Source: Porpolomopsis calyptriformis
Lineage: Eukaryota; Basidiomycota; Agaricomycetes; Agaricales; Hygrophoraceae
Assembly (NCBI GenBank): GCA_951640195.1
Contig: OX621166.1
Coordinates: 1,976,501-2,040,500 of the forward strand
Length of the DNA stretch: 64,000 nt
Direction: 5' to 3'
Position numbers and translations under genes: made by a program. Below, piece after piece: positions 20,935 through 30,849 of this stretch. The notes beneath the pieces were generated by a model. The model ran no database searches and was not told the DNA's origin. It saw only the letters and a program-made list of their open reading frames with translations. Numbering within the stretch: the stretch's first letter is position 1; every line of letters starts with the position of its first letter.

Positions 20935-23900
20935 TCAAGTTGCCATTTGAATTGAGTCTTCGTAAGTCTTCACAATTTCTTTAGCGTGTCGTAAGACGTT
21001 TGATCGTTCTTCCCAAGTAGCTTCTTCGATCGGATAACCTTTCCATTTGACCAAATACTTTCATCGGCGTTGAGCTCCGGAGTGTCGAAGAATAGATTCA
21101 ACTTCATATTCTTCTTCGTTCTCAATCAGATCTGGTGGAGGTCGAGATGTATCAGTAATATCAGGGTGGAGCAACTTATCTTCGACATTTGGTCTCAGGA
21201 GTGATACGTGAAAAACTGGGTGGAGTTTCCAAGTTCCGGGGATATCGATAAGATACGCAAGATCCGATACTTGTTTCAGGATCTTGAATGGTCCAGTTCT
21301 TCGGTTATCTAGTTTCTTGGCAGGTCGAGTCGTCTTGATGTTCTTGGTGTCTAACCAAACCAAATCTCCAACTTTGAAGGAGGGAGAGAGTTTCCATTTT
21401 CGATCGGCATATTTCTTCATTGATTCTGCGGCATGTGAAAGTGATTCGCCGGCACTCTTCTGAGCACGCGTGAGACGTTCGTGAAAGGTGTTTGCTGTGG
21501 GGACATTACTCGGGGATTCGATTGTGATCGGTAAATGAGGGTGATGGCCATATTCCAAATAGAAGGGTGATTGTGATGTGGAGGAGTGTTGTCGATTATT
21601 GTAAGCGAATTCGGCAGAAGCCAGCCATTCAGACCAGTCGTCTTGCATGAAATTGGTATAGAACCATAGGTAGACTTCAAGTTCTTGATTCGTTCGTTCG
21701 GTCTGACCATCGGTTTCGGGATGATAAGCAGTAGACAGTCCAGAAATGGTTCCTAGGAGTTTATTGAGGGCTTCAGTGAATTTTGACGCGAACTGAACTC
21801 CACGATCAGAAATAATCTTCTTTGGCCATCCGTGGTGTTTCCAGATATGATCACGGAAAAGTCAGGCAGCGCCTTCTGATGAGAGATTGGAAGTCGTCGG
21901 AATAAAGTGGGCTCGTTTTGTGAAATGATCGACGACTACCATCACGGCGTCGTATCCAAGTGAGTCAGGTAGTTGAACAATGAGATCGACGGTTATCTCA
22001 GTCCATGGTTCGGTAGCGGGGGGTATAGGTTGTAGGAGTCCTGTCGGCTTCGAAGGATAATTCTTGTTCTGTTGACAAGCAGGACAGGATCGTACGTAGT
22101 TGATAACGTCTTGAGAGACGCCATCCCAAACAAAGTTTCGGAGCACTAGCTCCTTTGTCTTCTCAATGCCAGGGTGTCCAGCATGGGGGTAGGCGTGGGA
22201 CAGTCGTATTATGTCTGTGCGCAGAGATACTTCCTCCGGCACCACAATTCAACCTTCAACATCGCGAACCAACCCATCGGCTTGGTCCCAAAACAGTGAG
22301 GCATCCTCAATTTTCTGTGAGATCTTGTTCGGTATTGGTAGCTTGAAGTGTAATTTTGCGAAAAAGTCCGGTTCTGAAAGTTTGATGATCGAATTGATCC
22401 AATGTTCATCTGCGATTAAAATCTCGTCTTCCACCTCGCCTTTACCCTCATCGAAATAATCCGGGCGCCTGGATAACCCATCGGCCTTGTTCTTTCTCCC
22501 TGGGACGTACTCGATTTTATACTCGTATCTTGATAAGATTTCTGACCAACGAGCACGTCGTCCAAACAATACGCGAGCAGTACTGAAGTACTTGAGGGCG
22601 AGACTGTCGGTACGAATCAGAAGGTTGTGTCGCGAACCTTCCAAAAGATGTCGCCATGCTTTAAGACAGTCTATTATCGCCAGAAGCTCAGCGTCGTGAG
22701 TCGGATATTTCTTTTCAGCAGGGGTTAAAGACCTTGAATGAAAGCCTACGGGTTTCCATTCGCTTTCGTGTAGCTGAGACAGTATTCCTCCTAAGGCAAA
22801 ACCAGAGGCGTCAGTCTCCAGGCAGTATGGTAGGTCCTGATCTGGTATTTCGAGGACAGGGGCATTCGTGAGGGAGTGTTTCAACTGATCAAAGGCGTGT
22901 TGTCATTTGGAAGTCCATTCCCATATGGTATCTTTGCAGAGTAACTGGTTGAGTGGTTGGGTGATCTTTGAGAAGTCCTTGATGTATTTTCTCCAGAAAT
23001 TTGCGCTTCCGAGAAAGGATTGGAGTTGTTTGACGGTTCGAGGTTCGGGCCATTCGGCTATGGCTTTGACCTTCTTGGGATTGGTTCCAATATGACCTTT
23101 CGTTAAGGTCATCCCCAGATAGATCACCTCTTCTTTCTCAAATTGGCATTTGACGGGTTTGCAGGAGAGTTTGTTCTTCTTCATGATATCAAGGGTCTTG
23201 AACGTCCAGTAACGCAATTCTTCTAGATCATCTCTGCAGATGAGAACATCATCGATATAGATAAAAACACAACCTGATTTTAACACTTCAGCAAATCGCG
23301 TGTCGATCATCCGTTGGAATGTAGCTGGAGAATTCCGTAGACCAAAGAACATCACTCTTGGAACATAGAGTCCCTTGACCGTGTTGAAAGCAGCTTTCCA
23401 TTTGTCGCCTTCTTTGATCCGAATATTGTTAAATCCCCATCGGATATCCACAACTGTGAATAGCGCAGCAGATCGTAATTTGGGTTGCTGAACGATTTGA
23501 TGGAGAAGTGGTAGAGGATATCAGTCAGGAACGGTGAAGTGATTCAGATAACGATAGTCTTCGATTGGTCTGTATCCAGCATCTTGTCCTTTCGCGTTGA
23601 TTTCTTCAGCTTTCTTGCTTAGGAAGAAGGGGGCAGCTTGAGGCGAGGTTCCTTTGAATATTCGTCCAGTGGCCACGTTTTCTTCCAAAAACTTCTCTAG
23701 GAAGTCTATCTCTTGAGGGGACATCGGATAAGTCTTGTCATTCTGTGGTACGAAGTTATCTTTGAGATCAATGACATGATCAAATTCAGAATGAGGTGGA
23801 AGGCAATCGAAGGACTCCTTGGCAAAGACACTAGCATAGTCTTTCCAATAGACCTCCGGTACAAACTTTTGCATATCTTCCTCCACCGTGCTGGCTCTAG

Positions 23901-24471
23901 ACTCGTCCGATTTTGAAATACTTGTTATCGCCAGCGAGACCGATTCTACCACAGAGGGCTCTGCTTCGCCGCTACAATACCGACGAGAAGTCTCTTTGCC
24001 TCCGAGAGCCAGTGTTGACTTCTCCCAATCGATACTAGGGTTTTGAGCTCTGAGCCATGGGTAGCCGAGGATAATATCAAACTTGGATCCGAGGTTGGTT
24101 ACTTCCAAACGGATCCTTTCAGTGTGTCCACCTGGAGCTTCTATCCAGACATCAGTGTCAAAAATGATCGGGCCTCCTCGGTTCTCTGACCCATCGGCAT
24201 TCCGTACGGGGATTGGGGTTTCCAAATCCTGAAGAGTAAATTCGTGACGAGTTGCGAAATTCTCGTCCATAAAGTTCCCAGAAGCTCCACTATCAATAAG
24301 ACACATGGTGGGGACACGTCGGCCACTGTCTGAAGCTTTGATCCAAACGTCCATCGTCAGTCCTGAGTCGCCCTTTTCGATAGTACCGAGAGTTCGAAAT
24401 AAATTGCAAGGAGCAATGGTACATCGAGTGGTATGGTCCGCAACGTTGAGCGCATCGTTCGAACCTTTCAA
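20935..24471 (-). pseudogene. pol: B2 Pol with five TGA codons
   Basis: Minus-strand pol: protease (MCLIDSGASGNFMDENFA), reverse transcriptase (MDIRWGFNNIRIKEGDKW, FIYIDDVLICRDD), RNase H (LETDASGFALGGILSQ), integrase (HPGIEKTKELVLRNFVWDG, SCPACQQ), GPF module and chromodomain (YLVKWKGYPIEEATWEE). In-frame TGA codons lie at 23521, 22903, 22249, 21862 and 21061 (lowest coordinates). At most of them the conserved residue is Arg, consistent with CGA to TGA. Entry is from the GGGTTTT at 24471-24477. Confidence 0.94.
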
Positions 24472-25856
24472 AAACCCTGGGCCTTCAAGTCCGCTGCCAA
24501 CCTCTTCTTCCGATCATCTGACCAATTGCGTATACCAGATTTCGCCATGTCCGACGGAGTTTCACTCGTTGCCAGTGTAGTGGGCGAGCTGACATTCTCC
24601 ACGTGGGGCTCAGTGGCAATGACACGTATGTCTCTGCCTCGTCCTCATCCTCGTCCTCTGTAACCTCCTCTACCTCGAAAGTATCCTCCTCGGCGTGAGG
24701 AAGAGGTATCGGGTAAATTCTTCGCATCACCGGCGATTCGATTTGGGCAGGCGTTCGCGAAGTGGCCAGGTTGGCCGCAGGAGTAACAATTCCCATATGG
24801 GATCGTATTGGCAGAAGAGGAAGGTTCCTCTCTCTTGATGGTGGGGGCTGCTGTCATTTGGCGGGTTGTCGTTGCAGCCACATACGATCCTCGTGCAGGA
24901 AAGGGGTTAGAGTATTGGGGTTGGGATGTAGAGGACTGTTTCTGTGAGGCGAGAATGTCCTTTTGGTGTTGGTAACGTGTCGTGGCGTCCTTCCATTCTT
25001 GAAGGGTGGTAGGGACGGCGGGGAGTCGGTAAATATATTCAATGAACTCAGAATCGAGTCCAGCTTGGTAAAGATCGATGAGGGCGGCGTCGTTGAAACT
25101 GGTGTCGACCTGTAAAGCGCCGAAGCGCAGGTTATAGTCTTCTATCTTCTTTCTTCCTTGGTGGAGATTCTTGATGTCGTTATGAGCGCGGGATTGTCTG
25201 TCGATTCCTTCAAACGTTGATCGGAATCAAGTTACAAAGGCGGCCCAGGTAGCAGTCAGGCCAGTCCAGTTGACAGTCCTCATGTCGTTGGTCTCCTTTT
25301 CAGACCAAGTTTGAGCCATCATGCCCTTCATGAAAGAAAGGGCAAAGGGGATCTTGTGTTCGTCGCGGTACGGTTTTCCCATGAAATATAATTCGCAGCT
25401 GTTAATGAATTTGTCGACGTCTTGTTGTCGACCAGTGAACTCATCTGGCTTGGCCATCTTTATCTCGATGGTGGGAGCAGCAGGAGGTTGAGGCTGAGGT
25501 CCTGGTGGGGGCTGAACTTGAGCTTGGGCAGCGAGTTGTTGGTGGAGATCCTGGATCTCTGCTGCCTGGTTCGCATTCGAAGCCTGAAGGTTAGCCATTT
25601 CTCTCCGCAAGTCGTTCATGACTGCGAGGATGTCGTTGAGGTTGGGAACAGGGGGGTTAGCGCGAGAACCCATTGGATCTGGTGATGGTGAAGGTGAAGG
25701 TGTTGTTAAAGGTGAAGACGGTCGAGTTGGTTGTTGGTACGGGAAGGGTTGATACCTAACAGTAGGGGGAGTGATGAGACGTTGTGAATGGGCGGCGGTG
25801 AGTAAGTGAGTTGTTTCGCTTCGAGTTCTTCCTAGAGCTTGTGTGATACTTGGCAA
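24468..25856 (-). pseudogene. gag: B2 Gag with one TGA
   Basis: It has a Pro/Ser-rich N-terminus, then MGSRANPPVPNLNDILAVMN, a Gln/Pro linker, the Gag core (MAKPDEFTGRQQDVDKFINS), a zinc knuckle (CYSCGQPGHFANACPN) and RGG-type repeats, ending ...DLKAQGF at TGA 24468-24470. An in-frame TGA at 25227-25229 replaces an Arg codon that is intact in B1. The true start may lie further upstream, since the frame stays open to about 25985. Confidence 0.88.
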
Positions 25857-26024
25857 AGGAGAAGCTTGACTAGCTTCCTCGTTTGGATCTGGGAAGATTC
25901 GGGTTTGTGAGTAGAGCGATTGAGAAAGGGGGTTGTTCTGCTCAGAGGGGTCGTAAAAGTCCTCGTCGTCGTCGTCCAGTGTTAAAGCGAGTGTGGATCA
26001 AATAGAGGGGAGAGAGCAAGAAGG

Positions 26025-26036
26025 AAGTCTGATTCT
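26025..26036 (-). promoter_or_regulatory. B2 primer-binding site, self-priming type
   Basis: AGAATCAGACTT directly follows the 5' LTR on the minus strand. Its GAATCAGACTT is a perfect complement of AAGTCTGATTC in the LTR (26136-26146), 34 nt downstream of the first base of a TATATAAA box (26173-26180). Confidence 0.77.
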
Positions 26037-26447
26037 TGTTATAAACTGGTTGTCGATGAGATGGTTTTACTTCGGAGAGCTCTGTCCCAAGACGATGATA
26101 ATGTCTCAAGTCCTAGTTATTGGGTTGCTAACGAGGAATCAGACTTAAAGTCTGAGTACGACTAACTAGGGGTTTATATACTAACTACGCTACTGCGGAT
26201 GAGTCAGTATAAACACGAGGAATACATGAGGGATACATGCGACAAGTAAAGATAAGCATGATAGGGGACTTGGAGCATGTGAAGAGATGAAACATGATTG
26301 TCGGAAATGAAATATGTCCTATCTCGGATATATGAAAAGATACGGAATTGTGGGGAATCCCTGGGGAATCCCAAGTAGAGATAAGACCTGTCCGACTAAG
26401 CAGCAATGACTAACATAGAGAGGGAATGAAAATTTACATCCGTGACA
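26037..26447 (-). repeat. B2 5' LTR
   Basis: 411 bp, partner of 19582-19992. Four differences, all CpG versus TpG or CpA. Confidence 0.95.
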
Positions 26448-26453
26448 GTTAGC

Positions 26454-26810
26454 TATCAATACTTGAAGTTGTTGTTTGATTCTATGACTCACTTGCGCTT
26501 GGTCTTGTTGGACCTGCAGCAATTGTTGATAATCCTGCTTCATGATCTCGAAGGCTACGCGTGGATCTTCTTCTTCATCCTCATCATTGTCCTCAGCTCG
26601 ACCTTTCCCTTTTGAGTGAGAGGGACCCGCTTGTTCTTCTTGTTCTTGTTCTTGTTCTTCTTGGGCAGGGTCAACCGTCTCATCAGGGATGGGGGCTGGG
26701 GCAGGAGGGAGAGAGCCTTCCTGGGAGAGAGGGATAGTGGATGATGAACGAGTCAAAACCATTGGTGGAACGGTGGCAGTTGGATATTGGGGGGCTTGAC
26801 GGGAATACAA
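26454..26810 (-). pseudogene. gag: Element C Gag, N-terminal part
   Basis: Minus-strand frame starting MYSRQAPQYPTATVPPMVL. It has a Pro-rich segment, a Glu/Gln-rich acidic stretch, a basic Lys/Gly patch and a helical end (QQLLQVQQDQAQVSHRIKQQ) that is cut by B2. A 5' gag identity follows from its place after the LTR and PBS and from the in-phase continuation in the pieces to the left. Confidence 0.78.
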
Positions 26811-26930
26811 GGGGAGAGAGCAAGCCTAATCAATATTGATGTCTGGGTGGTGAAATTGATCTGGTGGGTGAAGACCTTCAGCACTGGCCAGACAGAGTAG
26901 GGGTTGTATAGTGTGGAGTGAGCAAGAAGG

Positions 26931-26942
26931 AAGTCTGTTTCT
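26931..26942 (-). promoter_or_regulatory. Element C primer-binding site, self-priming type
   Basis: AGAAACAGACTT next to the LTR is a perfect 12-nt complement of AAGTCTGTTTCT in the LTR (27042-27053, minus strand), 32 nt downstream of the first base of TATATAAA (27078-27085). The pair differs from those of families A and B at both partners. Confidence 0.77.
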
Positions 26943-27301
26943 TGTTAGACGGCAGTCTAGGGTTGATCGCAAGGTTTCACTTCAGGCTCTGGGTGTAGGG
27001 TTTTAAAGGGTTGGAAGACTACTGATTGGGGTGTTAACAAAAGAAACAGACTTATCCTAAGTCTATCTACTGCTAGCTTTATATACTAGCCAAGTATGAG
27101 TCATGCTAACTACGTGTGAGTCGTAACGACTATGGATGAGTCATGTAGATAAGGAGAGTGATGGTAGACTAAATATAGATATGGCTTGGTCACCTTCTAT
27201 TACTAAGCGGAGCTTGGGTGGCTAAGCGGTTATTGATGTAAACTGTCTGATGTAAATAGAGATAGACGAGCAAAGGAAAAAGAAAAAATATATCTCTGAC
27301 A
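26943..27301 (-). repeat. Element C 5' LTR
   Basis: 359 bp, begins TGTTAGACGG and ends CTCTGACA on the plus strand. Its 3' partner is not in the window. Confidence 0.88.
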
Positions 27302-27478
27302 GATATGACAAGGCTGAGGCACTCTACAAGCAGGCTGTAGACGGCTTTGGGAAGTCCATAGGCACTCACCATCCAAATACTCAACTTGTAACAGAGTCTT
27401 GCTCGTCTGTATTCGTCACGAGGGCAACACGATGAAGCTGAATCCATTATACAGCGAGACACTCTGTCAGGCTAGTGA
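27302..27478 (+). pseudogene. Remnant of a kinesin-light-chain-type TPR gene
   Basis: The plus strand reads YDKAEALYKQAVDGFGKSIG and then, after a one-base frame slip near 27396, LARLYSSRGQHDEAESIIQR and a stop. The periodicity and the residues fit about one and a half tetratricopeptide repeats of the KLC/NB-ARC-associated type. Such repeats are common in mushroom NLR-like genes. The upstream part is cut off by the LTR of element C. A fragment only; no activity is expected. Confidence 0.7.
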
Positions 27479-27983
27479 GGATAAGCAGAAATCAGCAGTG
27501 GTAGGTCACTTATGAATGTAAGTTGATTAGTCTCATTGTACAATACATTTTTATTAAGCTTCTCTCTAGTATTTATTTAATTCAAGTGTCCACGCTAGTC
27601 CTGATTATGGTTTATCCCCACTGTACGCAATATTCAGTTTATCATTCCATCTAAGGTTACTAATCAGTGGTTCTTGTGGTGTAGTCCTGAAATTTGTCTT
27701 TTGAGAATGTAGTTGATCTGCCATAGTTTCATTGAGTTGTGATAAGATGTTTGGATGAAGGCCAGAGGCCTGAGTTCACATCGCTACCAAGATAAAAATC
27801 AAGTTCAACATAAAGGTAATCAGCGTGCGATCCTGAAGTGTGCTTCCTAGATGCATGGGATCTCCAAATCTATTGTTGATATTGATCAGCCTCCTTGCAT
27901 TGGTTCATGGAATCAGACCAGCCAAAAAATGTACACAACATTAGGCCTGTTGTGGAGGATGTTAACGCATACACAGCAAGGTA

Positions 27984-28063
27984 GTTTGCAGGGAATTTGC
28001 AGCAGTTGAACTAAACCGAAATTACGCAGCCGTTTCAACTGCTGCCTCACTGCCTTTGAGACC
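27984..28063 (+). repeat. 80-bp direct repeat, copy 1
   Basis: It starts GTTTGCAGGGAATTTGCA and ends CTGCCTTTGAGACC. A second copy lies at 28202-28281 with a handful of differences. No coding potential was recognised. Confidence 0.75.
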
Positions 28064-28201
28064 AGCACCAATTGGCTCTGGCTGTGTGTTCTTGGGCCCA
28101 ACCACCTTCATGTGTCTTGAGTGTGCTAGAAATCCAACTACTTTTTTGCTACCACCACCATTCCGCTCCCATTGAATTCCTTACAACTACACAGCTAGTT
28201 G

Positions 28202-28281
28202 GTTTGCAGGGAATTTGCAACAGTTGAACCACACCGAGATTATGCAGCAGTTTCAACTGCTGCCTTGCTGCCTTTGAGACC
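28202..28281 (+). repeat. 80-bp direct repeat, copy 2
   Basis: Partner of 27984-28063, separated by about 140 bp. Nothing else was seen in 27479-28448, which otherwise looks like AT-leaning intergenic sequence. Confidence 0.75.
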
Positions 28282-28448
28282 GCAGGTGCTTAGCTGCCGA
28301 TACTCTCTGACTGTGTATTTGGACCCAACTGGGTAACTGTCATAATATATGCAAATAATGCGAGGTTGTTTGGTCTTATTTTATTCTGAGGCCTGTGGCA
28401 AACAATGCTCCACTAAACAAAGCCCTGGTTTTACCGGCTATTGTCACC

Positions 28449-30616
28449 ATGGGCAGTCTCAGCGAGAGACGCAAACTCAAGACACACTCCAACCGACTCT
28501 ACTCGCGGGGCGTTGTGATAAATGGGCTCCGATTTTTTTGGGTGATAACCGTTATTTGGTCTGAAGTCGGGATTTTTTTCTTCAGTCTGAGAAGCTGTAG
28601 ATGGCCTACGATTAAGGCTGTGCGTTTCATATCCTCTTAGGTTTTCATTCTGCTGATCAGGGCATGACATAGTTTGGGTCGCATGAAAAACCAGCACACC
28701 TTTTACTTGTCACTGACGTTCAGATTCGCAACCCTTCATCTCCAGGCGAGAGGTCGTGGCGTCGCTCTCTCCGTCGATACATTCACGACCTACACCTCAA
28801 AAAAAGTTGGAATGTTGCAAATCGCTTAAAGCCTCATACCGTAATCTTCCTTGGAGATATGCTAGCAACAGGGAAATATGTCACCAGCGAAGCAGAGTGA
28901 GCCCTATCATTGGTCTTGTTAACATATGAAACATGTGTGCGATGGATTCTTCACTGACTACTCCAGGTACCTGCAGTATCACCAAAGGTTCAAGGATAAT
29001 TTTCCCCTAAATCCTAACATCAATGTCTGGTACTTACCTGGAAATAACGACGTCGGGTGAGACATTCACCCTTTTTGGGCTGGTGGAGGAATCTAACAAT
29101 CCTTAGTCTGGGCCTACCTCGTACACTCTCAAAAACCCTCCGCCGTTACTTCTCAGATACTTTCGGCCCATCCAATCTCAAAATTTCCATAAAAAATCAC
29201 ACGTTACTTCTTTTGGATGCTCCAGGTTTAGTCGAAGAAGACTATCAACGAGCAGCACGCGGCAAACAGTATCAAGGGTGGGATCCTGTACCAAATGGAA
29301 CAGTCGAATTCGTGAAACAGAATTCTGCTGGTAAAAACAATCTCCCTGACCCCACTTCCCGCCACTCTGACTTGATGCTTCTGGTAGGTCAAAGCCAAAA
29401 TCCTGTTATTCTCTTCAGCCACATACCTCTTTTTCGTCCGGATACTAAGTCTTGCGGCCCCTTCCGAGAACGAGGGACAATACGAAGAGGTGTGGGGACT
29501 GGATACCAGAATACCCTCGGTAAACAGACCACCGTGTTCCTGCTTGAAACCCTTCGACCCTCTGCCGTCTTCAGGCACGTTCTTTTCAGCCGTTCTGTTC
29601 CAGTTTACTGAATGATGTCTTGTAGTGGTGACAACCGCGATTACTGCGACTACACGCACACTATTGCATCATCGCATCAAGCCACTGAGGAACAACTGAC
29701 CGTACGTGAAGTGACAATCAAGTCCTTTTCGATGGCAAATCAGATACGCAGACCAGGATTTCAACTCTTCTCTCTCGTTTCTCCTCCTGTCCCGCCAGCC
29801 CCACCAGCATCACAGACATTCGCAGATACCCCATGCTTTCTCCCAGACCAATACGGCATTTACACCTCGGTGTACGCTCCGTGCTTCTCGCTCACCGTGC
29901 TCCTGCTCTTCTTCCTAACCGTTTACCACGTGCGACACCCTCGGCCGTTGCCTCCCACTCCTATATCACTTTCCCCACATAGCGCCCGTCTCCCAAACAC
30001 GCCTGTCCTCCACCCTGAGTCTGCCATCTGGTCTCCACACACCCCTTTCGCATCGCCCATTCCCCAAAAGAGTGCCAGTCCACGAAATGGCGGATTCCCT
30101 TCCCTCCGCACACCTAATGCCCCAGCGGCACCAGCTCTGCGAGCTCTATCTCGCCCCTCTACTCCACGTACCCCCCCACTTGTCCCTCCGGTAATAGTCT
30201 CCCACGACGACGACGACGAGGAATCAATGTACCCTCCACAATACGCGATACGGAGGGACGTTAATATCCAATCTAATGGGAATATTTGGGCTGCTGAGCA
30301 CAGTCGCATGAGCAGCCATGGCGACTACGGCCGAGCGTCATCGTATTTCTTGCCCGCTCCTGGACTAAGAAGTGTCGACGTGCAGCGCTGGTCGTGGTCG
30401 TGGTCTATCATTGTGCGCGGTCGGCGCCTGACGATCCGCTTTCCTGGGTTCCTCTCGCTGACGTTCTGGAAGGTGCTTTTCGGCTCTGGAGCGGAATCAA
30501 GTGAAGGTTTCAGTAAGAAACGTTGGAGAGTTCTCAATGGAACAATCGCTGATTTGTTCGCCGTTGCGTGGCCTCCAGTGATTATTTGGGTCGCCATTTC
30601 GAGATGGATGTTTTAG
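28449..30616 (+). CDS. Cdc1/Ted1-type metallophosphoesterase, copy A (probably catalytically impaired)
   Basis: Six exons: 28449-28619, 28673-28896, 28967-29056, 29107-29330, 29388-29574, 29626-30616; 628 residues. The family (Cdc1, Ted1, MPPE1) removes ethanolamine phosphate from GPI anchors in the ER. Seen: an N-terminal membrane segment (FFWVITVIWSEVGIFFF), the first metal motif (LLLVTDVQI), IFLGDM, FSHIPL, and a C-terminal membrane helix (FSLTVLLLFFLTVYHV) followed by a long Pro/Ser/Arg-rich tail. The GNHD motif reads GNND and the SGDDHDYC motif reads SGDNRDYC, so two histidines needed for catalysis or metal binding are replaced. Intron 5 uses a GC donor (CAG|GCACGT). Intron positions match copy B (53381-55274), so the two are paralogues. 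Confidence 0.88.
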
Positions 30617-30849
30617 CCGATCGGATACACTTGACCTCAGACTTCCAACGCATTGCCGGGTCGGTTCCCCAAGGGACCAGGCCTCAGGCATTATGCATAA
30701 TAACATAGTCAACCGGAGTAGTACATAGAATGGATCGAATAATCACGGACAGGACCAACCTAGCTAGCTGTGCAGGAACACCAAGTAATAATATAAGGCT
30801 GATTATACAGTTCAAAGGTCAGGGACAACGGTGTCCGCAAGGAAGGTGA

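Larger units (their letters stand above)
19582..26447 (-). mobile_element. B2: full-length Ty3/Gypsy chromovirus, family B
   Basis: A 6866-bp element with 411-bp LTRs that differ at four positions, all at CpG. It is flanked by GTTAG (19577-19581 and 26448-26452). It contains gag, slippery site, pol with chromodomain and a third ORF. It is inserted in gag of element C, in the same orientation. Pol carries five TGA stops and gag another, so it is not autonomous. Confidence 0.96.
26448..27301 (-). mobile_element. Element C, 5' end (LTR, leader, Gag N-terminus)
   Basis: The upstream end of the oldest element in the stack. It holds the C 5' LTR, a leader with PBS, and the N-terminal part of gag, which stops at the B2 insertion. 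The remaining C pieces lie at 19243-19581 and 10001-12554. The sequence right of 27301 is unrelated (a TPR gene remnant), which fixes the LTR edge. Confidence 0.9.
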
